Source of the DNA: Amphibacillus sp. MSJ-3
GTDB lineage: Bacteria; Bacillota; Bacilli; Bacillales; Amphibacillaceae
DNA: 64,000 nucleotides
NCBI RefSeq assembly: GCF_018919165.1
Contig: NZ_JAHLQM010000012.1
Location: forward strand, 1-64,000
Direction of reading: 5' to 3'
The notes beneath the pieces were generated by a model. The model did no database searches. It worked only from the letters and a program-made list of their open reading frames with translations, and was not told the DNA's origin. Shown here piece after piece: positions 19,113 to 28,118 of the stretch; the first letter of the stretch is position 1, and every line of letters begins with the position of its first letter. Both the position numbers and the translations under genes were made by a program.

Positions 19113-20673
19113 TTGGAGGGGTTTTTAGCGGACTTGGAGAGTTCATTACATAAAGGGTTTATCAATCGGCATCAAGGTGAATCGGATCTTTATAAACCTA
19201 AACTATTGATCAATCATCCGGGACAAAATAAAACTGTGTTGACTTCTTTGTTGGAGGAGTTGACAAGTTGCCAGTCTTTTATATTTTCTGTAGCCTTTAT
19301 TACAGAAAGTGGCCTTGCTACCCTTAAATCGCACTTACTAGATTTAAAAAGAAAAGGGATAACAGGTCGGATTATCACGTCTACTTTTCTTCAATTTAAT
19401 CAACCTAAAGTATTTAAAGAGTTATTAAAAATTACCAATGTAGAAGTAAGATTGACTGATTTAAAAGGGTTCCACTCCAAAGGTTATATATTTGATCATC
19501 ATCATTATCATTCGTTAATTGTTGGTAGTTCCAACTTAACCGCCTATGCTTTAAAGGAAAACTATGAGTGGAATGTTCACTTAACTTCTTATGAAAATGG
19601 AGATATTATCCGTCATTTTAAGCAACAGTTTGAAGAAGTGTGGGATCGGTCCAGGGTTTTAACAGATGAATGGATTGCTGAATACGAGAAAGTATATCAA
19701 ACCAATAATAGTCAACAAATGGCTAAAGTAGCAGAGTTCCCTGGTAACTATCATCTAAACGCGTTAGAAGATGCTTTAGCAATTGAACCAAATAAGATGC
19801 AGGAAGTTGCCCTAAAACAAATTGAATCATTAAGACAAGATGGCTATCAAAAAGGATTAGTTATTTCAGCGACGGGTACAGGGAAGACCTATCTAGCAGC
19901 CTTTGATGTTAGAAATGTAGCTCCTAAACGGATGTTATTTATTGTGCATCGAGAACAAATATTACGTAAAGCAAAGTCGGACTTCCAAAAAGTATTAGGG
20001 GGTTTCGAAGCGGAGTTTGGTATTTTGTCAGGAACTACTAAGAATACAGATGCTAGATATTTATTCACTACGATACAAACCATTTCAAAAAAAGAAACAA
20101 TGGAAATCTTTGATCCAGAAGAATTTGATTATATCTTAATTGATGAGGTCCATAAAGCAGGAGCAAGCTCTTATCTAAGAGTGATCGATTATTTTAAACC
20201 GCATTTTTTACTAGGTATGACGGCAACACCAGAGCGAACAGACGATTTTAATATATATCAGCTGTTTGATTATCATATTGCTTATGAAATCAGGTTGCAA
20301 GAAGCTCTGCAGGAAGATATGCTCTGTCCCTTTCATTATTTCGGTGTTACGGACTTGGAATACAATGGTGAGTTGATCGATGACATGACCTTACTATCCC
20401 GTTTAGTGACTGACGAACGAGTCGACCATATCATAGAAAAGGTTAATTATTATGGTTTCTCAGGAGAAATGCTACGAGGGCTAATGTTTTGTAGTAGGAA
20501 TGAGGAAGCGATTGAGCTGTCAAAAGCGTTAAATCAAAGAGGATATCGGACGGTAGCATTAACGGGAAAGGATTCACAGGATGTTCGATTAGCACAAGTC
20601 GAATTGCTTGAACGTGGGGAACTAGACTATATTATCACAGTAGATATTTTCAATGAAGGGATCGACATTCCTA
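19113..20673 (+). pseudogene. PLD-DEAD/DEAH helicase, 5' part (split by transposon)
   Basis: N-terminal 520 codons of a DUF3427-type helicase interrupted by the composite transposon; the rest is at 41456-42792. It has a PLD-like nuclease domain (residues about 40-200, HSKGYIFDHHHYHSLIVGSS with H-x-K), then superfamily 2 helicase motifs: Walker A SATGTGKTYLA, motif II DEVH and motif III GMTATPERT. It starts at the TTG at 19113 (GGGGGG upstream). Joining 20673 to 41456 restores the frame exactly across IDIPS-VNQ and gives 965 residues, the usual family length. As it stands the frame runs 152 bases into the insertion sequence and stops at 20825. Confidence 0.93.
20665..20673. repeat. 9-bp target site duplication, left copy
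   Basis: ACATTCCTA directly left of the first insertion sequence; repeated exactly at 41447-41455 right of the second. The identity of the flanks runs to 11 bases because the element end begins with GT. Confidence 0.9.
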
Positions 20674-22358
20674 GTTTGTGTCAAGCTTTTCTCGGTACCC
20701 TACTCACACCACTATTTCTGGCACTCTACTTTTGTACACTTTTCTGGCTACCGCGCGATGACCATCGCTTGGTGGCCTGTCATTTTAGGTTACGTTCTGA
20801 AAACCAAGAACCTAACCTAAAATGACAGGGTGATTATTTAAAGTTCTTAGCTAGATTTCCTATGGCGGATGAATGAGGTGCATACACCGCAATGTCGCCT
20901 TGTTTTGTCCCAATAGACGGGCGTGACGGTTGACGAAGGTAAGTGGACATTCGAACTACTTTTTTGAGCTCTCGTTGCTTTCTTGTGCTTCTATGCAGAT
21001 CTTTTAGGTAAGCCTTTCTCAAGGTCCCGTTTAGCTTGCCTTGCTTCACTTTGACCATTGCTTCGGCACCATCTGCACTCCAATGCATTCCTCGTTTCTT
21101 CATTCGGTAAGTAATATGACGCTGATTCGATTCCATTGCTCCCAAGCTTCTCCCATCCTTGGGCGGGTTATCGACGTACTCTCTCCAGTCTATGATACGA
21201 TCCCAATTGTTTAGGATATACGAACGGAACTCTCTGACTTTCTTCAGCTTCTTGGCATCTTCAAGCGTGCTTTCATAGGTATCGAGCCATAAGTTAAAGT
21301 GGTCTAGATCATGTTCTTTTAATGCTTTTCGTATTTCGTCCTTATATTCACTTTTCGCAGCTCCGAGTGCTCGATTTAGTTCCTGAAACACATGATAAGA
21401 GTCGAGTTGATTGATTACTGGATGTTCCGATTGTGAGAAGGCTTCCTGGAACTTTTCAGCTGTGTATCCGGCACCAGCGTCACTGTTGGTAACCACTTGA
21501 GTCTTTTCCAAAGAATAATGATGGGCTGTTAGTGCTTGAACTTCTTTCCAAAAATTCGCAGTCGGTTGGATTGTCATAATCGCTGTCGGGTTACGCAAAG
21601 AAACACGTTTTCCATTCTTATCCCAGCCTTCATATAGGATCGCATGACTTACCTCATGACTCTTCTTTTTTTCTGTTCCCCGTACAAATACGCCATCAGC
21701 TTCGGCATAGAGAAAACCTACTTCCTTCCCCTCTGGCAATTCAGCGGACTCCTCTAGCTCAATGACCATCCCTTCATCCGCCTTGGCTTGTGCTTCTCCG
21801 ACTTTCTTCACAATCGACCCAACCGTTGTATGACTAATGTCTACAGCTGTCCATTCTTTCAGTATATGAGCTGTTTCTCGATACGTACTTTCCGCAGCCA
21901 TTTCCGCAACCTTTACTTCTACAAATGGGCTTCTACGTTGATATTTCTTAAAACCTGCCCATTCATCAAATGGATAGTGGGCATTTCCTTCTAAATCATA
22001 CATCAACGTGTGTGTATATCTAACCACACCAAAAGTAAATTGGACTTCTCTTTCATCATTTCTTTCCACGGTCCAATCCTCCGCTTGTTTTTCCTTCACA
22101 ATGACAGTGTTCATATTAGTGAAGACATCCCCTAACATCGACGCAAACACCTCATACATAAAGATGCGCACACTTTCCTCAAAGTCAATTAAATTGTCAG
22201 TTTGGTGTATTAATGTGTATAATTTTGATATAATAGTATTCATGAAGAGGCCTCTTTCTATGTGTATTTGCCCGTGAAGCATACATTTATGATAGAGCGC
22301 CTCTTCTTTTTTGGCTAGGATTTTGTATAATTACCCCCGAGAACTATTTTACGCATAC
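20674..22358 (-). mobile_element. ISLre2-family insertion sequence, copy 1
   Basis: 1,685 bp with imperfect terminal inverted repeats: left GTTTGTGTCAAGC...TTCTCGG, right (complement) GTATGCGTAAAAT...TTCTCGG, about 15 of 22 bases matching. It contains one transposase gene on the minus strand and a strong 16-bp-stem hairpin (20776-20791 with 20814-20829) just after the transposase stop, which should terminate transcription. It differs from copy 2 by only a few substitutions seen by eye. Confidence 0.92.
20834..22243 (-). CDS. ISLre2-family (UPF0236) transposase, copy 1
   Basis: 469-residue transposase of the UPF0236/ISLre2 family, starting at the ATG at 22243 (MNTIISKLYTLIHQTDN). The longer frame from 22282 begins within the IS leader. 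Family-typical segments include YRETAHILKEWTAVDISHTT, the acidic region FLYAEADGVFV, TNSDAGAGYT and LGAMESNQRHITYRMKKRG. Intact, so probably functional. It differs from copy 2 at two residues I can see (D in QAEDW and G in PKDGR). Confidence 0.93.
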   Translation of the reverse strand: MNTIISKLYTLIHQTDNLIDFEESVRIFMYEVFASMLGDVFTNMNTVIVKEKQAEDWTVERNDEREVQFTFGVVRYTHTLMYDLEGNAHYPFDEWAGFKKYQRRSPFVEVKVAEMAAESTYRETAHILKEWTAVDISHTTVGSIVKKVGEAQAKADEGMVIELEESAELPEGKEVGFLYAEADGVFVRGTEKKKSHEVSHAILYEGWDKNGKRVSLRNPTAIMTIQPTANFWKEVQALTAHHYSLEKTQVVTNSDAGAGYTAEKFQEAFSQSEHPVINQLDSYHVFQELNRALGAAKSEYKDEIRKALKEHDLDHFNLWLDTYESTLEDAKKLKKVREFRSYILNNWDRIIDWREYVDNPPKDGRSLGAMESNQRHITYRMKKRGMHWSADGAEAMVKVKQGKLNGTLRKAYLKDLHRSTRKQRELKKVVRMSTYLRQPSRPSIGTKQGDIAVYAPHSSAIGNLAKNFK

Positions 22359-22378
22359 TAAAGGGATTTCCCCATATA

Positions 22379-22414
22379 AATAATCCATGAATGGGATCCC
22401 ATTCATGGATTATT
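22379..22414. repeat. Perfect 36-bp palindrome
   Basis: AATAATCCATGAATGGGA followed by its exact reverse complement (TCCCATTCATGGATTATT), with no loop and GGATCC at the centre. It lies between the IS and the 3' end of the TPR regulator. No T run follows on the regulator's strand, so it is either a terminator of unusual form or a protein-binding or cruciform site. Confidence 0.85.
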
Positions 22415-22464
22415 AATGGATATAATAGAATTGGAATGATAGCAATAAAATAATAACACCAGCT

Positions 22465-23829
22465 CTATCCCATCGGTGAAAAGGGTGCTTCAGGCTGGCC
22501 AAAACTGTATTTATGATTTGATAAAAGTTTAAATGATTGCTCTAAGTAAAAACATGCATCTTTATATCTCTTTTTCTGCTTCAAAAATTGACCAAACTCA
22601 TACAAAAAGAAACGAATATCGGGATAGTATTTTTTAATGGAATGATCCGCTAGTAAAAATTCTACTTGCTGTTCGAACTCCTTGTCATGCCCCTTGATGA
22701 AATCAAACTTTGCTTGTAAAAGTTGAGTAAAAAAATAAGCTTTTTCATCACATGGAGAGGATTTCAGCTTATGGAAGTAATAATCTATCGTATCATGCTC
22801 TTTTCCTTCTTTTATTAACAGATCAATCATCAAAATATAAATATTAGAACAGTCATTTGTTTCCAAGGCTTCCCTCGTGTTAATGGCTTCCTTTAACATT
22901 TGAACGGATGTATCCAAGCCCTTATGGATGGATAAAACCAATGCCATATTGACTGCGTTATAACTAAGAAAAAGTGCATTTTTATCTGTTACAGCCATAT
23001 CTCTTGCTGTTAAGAGGTAATTTTTACTACTGTCGAATTTCCCACTTTCCAAGTAGAGTGCACCTATTAAATTGAAGCAATGATATTGCTGTTTATAGCT
23101 AGCTAATTGTTGAAATAAGCGCAAGGACTTTTTTGCCTCATCAAGCGCGTTGGCATATTGTTGACTTTTTCTATAACATTGAGCCAAATAAAAGGATAAC
23201 TCAGCCTTTTGAATTTTTTCATATTCCGATTCAATCATTTGTTGTGTCAATAAAATTGCGGATTTTAGAAATCCTTGTTTTATTAGAAATTTGATATTTA
23301 GCAAGTTGTATAAATAATACATGTCCTGGTCGAGAGTAAGTACATATTCCTTTGTACAAATGGGTACAATTTCTGTCGTAAATAAGTCGACAGCCTGATG
23401 CTCCTTCATGTTTCGACTTAGCATGATTGCTTTTAGAATGAAATAGTGAAGTTCCTGTTCCATATTTGGAATACATAAATACTTTTTTTCAATGGACATG
23501 AGATATTGTTCTGCTTGTTGGAGATTGCCGTCCATCAATAATTTCTTTATCTGATCTAGTTGATCATCTAAAAAAATATTTTTCGTATTTTCAGTTAAAT
23601 AAAAGGAAGGGACTTCTAATTTGTCGGCAATACAGCTAAGTATTTGCGAGCTGCCCGTGGCCAGACCATTTTCTATATTTCGTAAGTAGGAATCAGACAG
23701 AATTCCCTTTGCTAATTGTTTGCGAGTCATATTTTTTTGTTCTCTCAGCTTCCGTATTCTTTTACCAATATGTATATATTGGTTAGAACTTCGGACATGA
23801 CGATCACGATTTGTAGTATATACTTTCAT
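22465..23829 (-). CDS. HTH-TPR transcriptional regulator (Rgg/PlcR-like)
   Basis: 454-residue regulator: N-terminal Cro/CI-type HTH (about 22-75, IGKRIRKLREQKNMTRKQLA with SYLRNIENG) and a long C-terminal array of TPR-like helical repeats. This layout is typical of peptide-sensing RNPP/Rgg-type regulators. It is transcribed divergently from lanA1 with a 0.5-kb shared regulatory region, so it probably controls lantibiotic production. ATG at 23829 with AAGGGAG upstream. No obvious signal-peptide pheromone gene is adjacent, so the ligand is unknown. Confidence 0.85.
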   Translation of the reverse strand: MKVYTTNRDRHVRSSNQYIHIGKRIRKLREQKNMTRKQLAKGILSDSYLRNIENGLATGSSQILSCIADKLEVPSFYLTENTKNIFLDDQLDQIKKLLMDGNLQQAEQYLMSIEKKYLCIPNMEQELHYFILKAIMLSRNMKEHQAVDLFTTEIVPICTKEYVLTLDQDMYYLYNLLNIKFLIKQGFLKSAILLTQQMIESEYEKIQKAELSFYLAQCYRKSQQYANALDEAKKSLRLFQQLASYKQQYHCFNLIGALYLESGKFDSSKNYLLTARDMAVTDKNALFLSYNAVNMALVLSIHKGLDTSVQMLKEAINTREALETNDCSNIYILMIDLLIKEGKEHDTIDYYFHKLKSSPCDEKAYFFTQLLQAKFDFIKGHDKEFEQQVEFLLADHSIKKYYPDIRFFLYEFGQFLKQKKRYKDACFYLEQSFKLLSNHKYSFGQPEAPFSPMG

Positions 23830-24016
23830 CGTCCCAATTCTCCCTTCGATAATTTAACTTATTCTTGTTATACAGGCGATTAACGTAGCTTCTTAACCAT
23901 CCTCGGATTCATAGATCGTGCGAATGGAAGGAACTCTGCTATTCACCTGGATCGAAAAATGTCTCTGCAAGAGAATATACATGAATCGCTACAACCCTCC
24001 TCTTGATCCTATTGAG

Positions 24017-24054
24017 TGAAATATTTCTTTATTATAAAAATGAGAAATATTTCA
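24017..24054. promoter_or_regulatory. Perfect inverted repeat, candidate operator
   Basis: TGAAATATTTCT (24017-24028) and AGAAATATTTCA (24043-24054) are exact reverse complements separated by 14 AT-rich bases. Each arm itself contains the palindrome GAAATATTTC. It sits about 200 bp upstream of the lanA1 promoter in the region shared with the divergent HTH-TPR regulator, a natural place for its binding site. Confidence 0.6.
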
Positions 24055-24254
24055 GGTTTTACATACATATTAGGTTAGAAAATTATTACAGGTCAAGTTG
24101 TTTACATAAATAATACTGAAATTTTACCTATTATCAATAGATTTTACAGCTTTCACGAAAAAGTACCTATAAATGAGCAAGAATAAATCATTCGACAAGA
24201 AAATCTGATAAAAACAGTAAAATAAGCACAGAATGATTTTATTTCTTAGAATTA

Positions 24255-24283
24255 TTGAAATTCACTAAAAAAGTGTTTATGGT
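24255..24283 (+). promoter_or_regulatory. Putative lanA1 promoter
   Basis: -35 TTGAAA (24255-24260), a 17-bp spacer and -10 TATGGT (24278-24283), about 48 bp before the lanA1 start codon. The -35 is near-consensus; the -10 is weak, in keeping with an activated promoter. Confidence 0.55.
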
Positions 24284-24331
24284 GGAATTAACACGAGCTT
24301 CCACTAAATTTTCAGTGAAAGGTGATAAAAA

Positions 24332-24538
24332 ATGAACATGGTCGAAACTTGGAAAAACCCGCTTAGCCGTATGGAGCATCAAGTTGAGAGCCCAGTAGGT
24401 AATGTAATTGACGAATTATCGGACAGTGAGATGGAAATGATCGCTGGAGCTTGCAAATGGTACAACATTAGCTGCCGTTTAGGAAATAAAGGTGGCTGGT
24501 GCACATTAACAGTCGAATGCCAAAGAAGCTGTAACTAA
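24332..24538 (+). CDS. lanA1: Lanthipeptide alpha precursor (haloduracin-alpha-like)
   Basis: 68-residue prepropeptide. The acidic leader ends in IAGA (residues 37-40), a GA-type site for the C39 protease. The 28-residue core starts CKWYNISCRLGNKGGWC and contains CTLTVEC, the lipid II-binding ring motif of mersacidin/lacticin 3147 A1-type alpha peptides. Cysteines are at core positions 1, 8, 17, 23 and 27; Ser/Thr at 7, 18, 20 and 26. As I recall haloduracin alpha, the patterns of Cys and Ser/Thr are the same, with a few substitutions (K2, G15, W16, Q24, R25). Ribosome binding site AAAGGTG. Modified by LanM1 just downstream. Confidence 0.95.
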   Translation: MNMVETWKNPLSRMEHQVESPVGNVIDELSDSEMEMIAGACKWYNISCRLGNKGGWCTLTVECQRSCN

Positions 24539-24546
24539 TACTCACT

Positions 24547-24578
24547 GTGGGGTCGATGATGATACATATCGATCCCAC
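24547..24578 (+). terminator. Hairpin between lanA1 and lanM1
   Basis: GTGGGGTCGAT (24547-24557) pairs with ATCGATCCCAC (24568-24578), 11 bp with one G-U. No U run follows (CCCC then A), so it more likely limits read-through or stabilises the lanA1 message than fully terminates. This would give more precursor than synthetase. Confidence 0.55.
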
Positions 24579-24607
24579 CCCCAAAAAAATATTGGAGGTG
24601 AAGAACA

Positions 24608-27600
24608 ATAAGTATCCATCAAGCATTAATCATTTCTGAAAGACAGTCCCACCAAAATAAATATTTCATCAAAGATACAAAACTGTACCCCCAAAGAGTT
24701 TTATACTGGAGTCAATTTTTTCATAATAACCAAGCCTATTTAGAAAAGAGTATTCGCACTGTTTCGCAGGTAGATGTGAAAGACTTACCTTATTTGCAGG
24801 AAGATGAAGTTTTACATCATACGAAGGGCTTTGAATGGTTGGAAGATTGGAATATCCTGTTACAAGGTCAATGGGAAGAAATGCCATATGATCCGTTCGA
24901 ACAAATTCATTTTAAACATTTTATTCAGCATTTTATTAAATTAGCCAAATACAAGTTGCACGTTTTACTGACGGACGTTCCTTCTCATCTCATCGACAAA
25001 GAAGCAATCGTTACCGAGTTGGTGAAAGAACTTTCCTTAGAGCTGTTTACAATGTGTGAGAAAACATTGGTTTTAGAACTAAATATATTAAGAGAAACAG
25101 GTCAATTAAAGGGAGAGTCGCCAGAAGAAAGATATGCCTACTTTGAAGAAGTCATATTGAAAAAACAGTCATTTTTAGCTGAATTAGGGGAAGAATATCC
25201 GGTTTTAATTCGTGCGATGATCGAGAGAATAAACCAATGGTGTCTGTTTGTTCAAGAGATTTTCGATCACTTTAACAACGACTGGGAATTCATATTAGAA
25301 CATTTTCCGGAAATGAAACATGCGGGGAAAGTAAAGAAGTTTCATTTGGGGATGGGAGATACCCATCAACGGGGAAAAAGTGTGACAATTGTAGAATTCG
25401 AAAATGGTTCCTCTATTGTTTACAAGCCACGTTCCGTAGAAGTGGATCACCAATATCAAGAACTTTTACAATGGGTCAATACAACGAATGAATCTGCCCC
25501 ATATTTATATCCGCTAAAAGTTATCCCAGTTGGCGATCACGGATGGATGGAGTATGTCCCTTATAAAACGTGCCAAACGATGGCAGAGATTGGGCGGTTC
25601 TATCAACGAATGGGTGCGCACTTAGCATTATTATATGTTTTAAATGCTACTGATTTTCATTATGGGAATATTATTGCTATGGGAGAATACCCGATTCTCA
25701 TTGATTTGGAGTCATTATTCCACCAAGATATATTTGATGGTACATATGGGGAGGAAGCGCTCGGTCAAGCTGAAAAGTTGTTGTCTGAATCCATCATGGC
25801 ATCCGGAATGTTGCCGAATAAGCTTTATCAGCGCGAAGAAAATGCTGGTATAGATTTAAGCGGATTAGGTGGTCAAGGAAATCAGCAGCTGCCTTTTGAA
25901 ATTGCGCAAATGGACCATGTTGGAACCGATCAAGTGACGATAAAAATGGGGGCAGCCTATTTGGAAAGCGGGCTTAATTTACCGACCTATAAGGGAGAAT
26001 TTGTCAATCTGCACGAATACTTCAAAGAGATTGAGAGCGGGTTTATCCAAGTGTATCAATTTTTAGCGTCGCATAAAAAAGAGCTTATCCAGCAGTTGCA
26101 AAAGTTTAAGGATGTGAAGGTTCGGACGATTGTGAGACCGACGAATATTTACGGAGAATTTCTTCGCAGTATGTACCATCCAGATCTATTAAGAGATGCT
26201 TTGGATCGCGATGTTTTCTTACATAGACTATGGATAAGAAGTTTGGCTCTACCGAAGATTGAAAGATTAATCGCGTATGAAAAGAATGATTTACATTTAG
26301 GTGATGTACCGCTATTTACATCCAAACCTGGTGAGAAAGATCTGTGGAGTTCTGGTGGGGAAAAAATAAGCGATTTCTTTCAAAATACGGCGTTAGAGAC
26401 TGTCATAAAGAAAGTAGAACGATTAGGCGACCAAGATTTATATGAACAGTTACAAGTTCTGCATATGGTCATGCTTGCATCCAATGCCAATCATTATGCT
26501 GATGTAGAAGCAATGGATCCGTTTCTACCTACAGACAATAAAGTGGAAAAAATGCAATTTTTACAACAGGCTATAGATATCGGGAATTACTTAATTAAAA
26601 CAAAAATCGAGGGTGAGAATAAAGGTAAAAAAGATGCAACTTGGATTAGTACAGTGTTAGAAGGTACCAATGAAGTTGCATGGCAAATATCACCTGTTGG
26701 TTTGGATTTTTATAACGGTAATAGCGGGATCGTATTATTCCTCGCCTATCTGGCTGAATTGTCAGGAGAAGAGAAGTTTAAATTGGTTGCACAACAGGGT
26801 CTGGTCCCGATCTTGCATGACATGAAGAATTTTAAGGACCATTCGGATTGGAGTTTAGGTGCTTATAGTGGGGTCGGGGGCAATATATTCACGACTTTTC
26901 AACTTGCTACATTGTGGCAGGATGAAGAACTTTTGGAAGTAGTGATGGAGGCACTGCCCGGATACCAAGCGATGATCAAGGAAGATAACATATTTGACTA
27001 TATCGGTGGGGCAGCAGGTGCTTTAGATATTTTTCTTCATATTTATAAACAGACAGCACATCCACTAGCATTAGAAGGTGCGCTTCTCTCAGGAAAGCAT
27101 TTGATGGCCAACACTGTAAAGTTGAACGCTGGTGGGATCGGCTGGAAGTCGATTCAGCAACAGACTCCTTTAACAGGGTATTCACATGGGAATGCTGGGA
27201 TATCGGCCGCGTTGTCAGCACTTTATAACATAACTGGCGAAGACTCGATCTTAACGTACATAGCGCAAGCACTGGAATATGAAAGAACATTTTATAGGGA
27301 AGCGGAGCGGAATTGGATGACTCCTCAGAGAGAAGAGGCGTCGATTGCTTGGTGTCATGGCGCACCAGGAATACTCCTATCCAGATTAAGATTGAAAGAA
27401 AATGGTTACCAAGACGATCAGATTGACCAAGAAATCGAAGTAGCTTTAGATACAACGCTACGTCTTGGCTTTGGGAATAATCGGTCTTATTGCCATGGGG
27501 ATTTTGGACAGCTGGAAATATTGCTTTATGCAGACAAGCTGTTACAAAATGTGGATTTGAATCCTTCTATTACAAGCGTACAGAAACAAATTTTAGAATT

Positions 27601-27745
27601 AATGAAAGAAAAGATGTGGAATTATGGGGTTTCAAGAGGAACAGAATCAAAAGGATTATTAACCGGTTTAGCTGGATTTGGTTTCGGTCTATTAAAACAG
27701 TTTGATCGGGAACGCGTACCAAATATTTTAAATCTAGAAAATTAA
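24608..27745 (+). CDS. lanM1: Class II lanthionine synthetase LanM1
   Basis: Bifunctional dehydratase/cyclase for the alpha peptide. The N-terminal kinase-like dehydratase has MGDTHQRGKSVTIVEFENGS and YKPRSVE, then NATDFHYGNIIAMGEYPILI and DLESLF. The C-terminal LanC-like cyclase has zinc ligands in IAWCHGAPG and SYCHGDFG, plus GYSHGNAGI. Canonical codons only give a GTG start at 24776 (989 residues). The frame is open back to 24602, reads like a normal LanM N-terminus, and GGAGGTG (24594-24600) stands exactly 7 bases before an ATA at 24608, giving 1,045 residues. The start is therefore probably AUA. Adjacent to lanA1, so assigned to it by position. Confidence 0.93.
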   Translation: MSIHQALIISERQSHQNKYFIKDTKLYPQRVLYWSQFFHNNQAYLEKSIRTVSQVDVKDLPYLQEDEVLHHTKGFEWLEDWNILLQGQWEEMPYDPFEQIHFKHFIQHFIKLAKYKLHVLLTDVPSHLIDKEAIVTELVKELSLELFTMCEKTLVLELNILRETGQLKGESPEERYAYFEEVILKKQSFLAELGEEYPVLIRAMIERINQWCLFVQEIFDHFNNDWEFILEHFPEMKHAGKVKKFHLGMGDTHQRGKSVTIVEFENGSSIVYKPRSVEVDHQYQELLQWVNTTNESAPYLYPLKVIPVGDHGWMEYVPYKTCQTMAEIGRFYQRMGAHLALLYVLNATDFHYGNIIAMGEYPILIDLESLFHQDIFDGTYGEEALGQAEKLLSESIMASGMLPNKLYQREENAGIDLSGLGGQGNQQLPFEIAQMDHVGTDQVTIKMGAAYLESGLNLPTYKGEFVNLHEYFKEIESGFIQVYQFLASHKKELIQQLQKFKDVKVRTIVRPTNIYGEFLRSMYHPDLLRDALDRDVFLHRLWIRSLALPKIERLIAYEKNDLHLGDVPLFTSKPGEKDLWSSGGEKISDFFQNTALETVIKKVERLGDQDLYEQLQVLHMVMLASNANHYADVEAMDPFLPTDNKVEKMQFLQQAIDIGNYLIKTKIEGENKGKKDATWISTVLEGTNEVAWQISPVGLDFYNGNSGIVLFLAYLAELSGEEKFKLVAQQGLVPILHDMKNFKDHSDWSLGAYSGVGGNIFTTFQLATLWQDEELLEVVMEALPGYQAMIKEDNIFDYIGGAAGALDIFLHIYKQTAHPLALEGALLSGKHLMANTVKLNAGGIGWKSIQQQTPLTGYSHGNAGISAALSALYNITGEDSILTYIAQALEYERTFYREAERNWMTPQREEASIAWCHGAPGILLSRLRLKENGYQDDQIDQEIEVALDTTLRLGFGNNRSYCHGDFGQLEILLYADKLLQNVDLNPSITSVQKQILELMKEKMWNYGVSRGTESKGLLTGLAGFGFGLLKQFDRERVPNILNLEN

Positions 27746-27774
27746 CATATATTCCTTGAAAGGGGGTGAAATCA

Positions 27775-27978
27775 ATGAGTAACCGTGAATTAGCTGCAAA
27801 GTACCGTAATCCAAATGAAAGAGAAAATCTTGATTTTGAAAATCCGGTAGGCACTGTAGATGAAGAAGAATTGAAAGCTCTTGCTGGGGCAAGAATTCCA
27901 ATCACACCTTCATCATGGGTATGTGGTTTTGTTACAGCTGCATTATGCCCGACAACTGCTTGCACAAGTGATTGCTAA
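27775..27978 (+). CDS. lanA2: Lanthipeptide beta precursor (haloduracin-beta-like)
   Basis: 67-residue prepropeptide from the ATG at 27775 (AAAGGGGGTGA upstream; the GTG at 27766 is inside that site). The leader has ELKALAGA (cleavage after GA, residue 39). The 28-residue core begins RIPITPSSWVCGF and ends CPTTACTSDC, matching the conserved C-terminal ring region CPTTxCTxxC of beta peptides of haloduracin and lacticin 3147. Four Cys (core 11, 19, 24, 28) and seven Ser/Thr. The first residues before TPSSW could be trimmed further by an extracellular protease as known for haloduracin beta; this is inference. Confidence 0.94.
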   Translation: MSNRELAAKYRNPNERENLDFENPVGTVDEEELKALAGARIPITPSSWVCGFVTAALCPTTACTSDC

Positions 27979-27995
27979 TGCTGAATGGAAAAAGT

Positions 27996-28033
27996 CATGA
28001 CAGGGAGAAGTGTGGAAGCTCGTTCCTGTCATG
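27996..28033 (+). terminator. Terminator-like hairpin after lanA2
   Basis: CATGACAGG (27996-28004) pairs with CCTGTCATG (28025-28033), followed by CTCTTTTC. The tail is weak, suggesting partial termination that would favour precursor over lanM2 transcript. Confidence 0.6.
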
Positions 28034-28118
28034 CTCTTTTCACATTCAACAAGATACCTATTTATAGTATACCCTATATGTTTGCTAATTATACATGATA
28101 ATGGAGGAAATATAAAGT

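Larger units (their letters stand above)
23830..24331. promoter_or_regulatory. Divergent regulatory region regulator/lanA1
   Basis: No gene. Holds a perfect 12-bp inverted repeat (24017-24054) and the lanA1 promoter (24255-24283), both listed separately. The remainder is strongly AT-rich from 24000 on. Confidence 0.7.
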
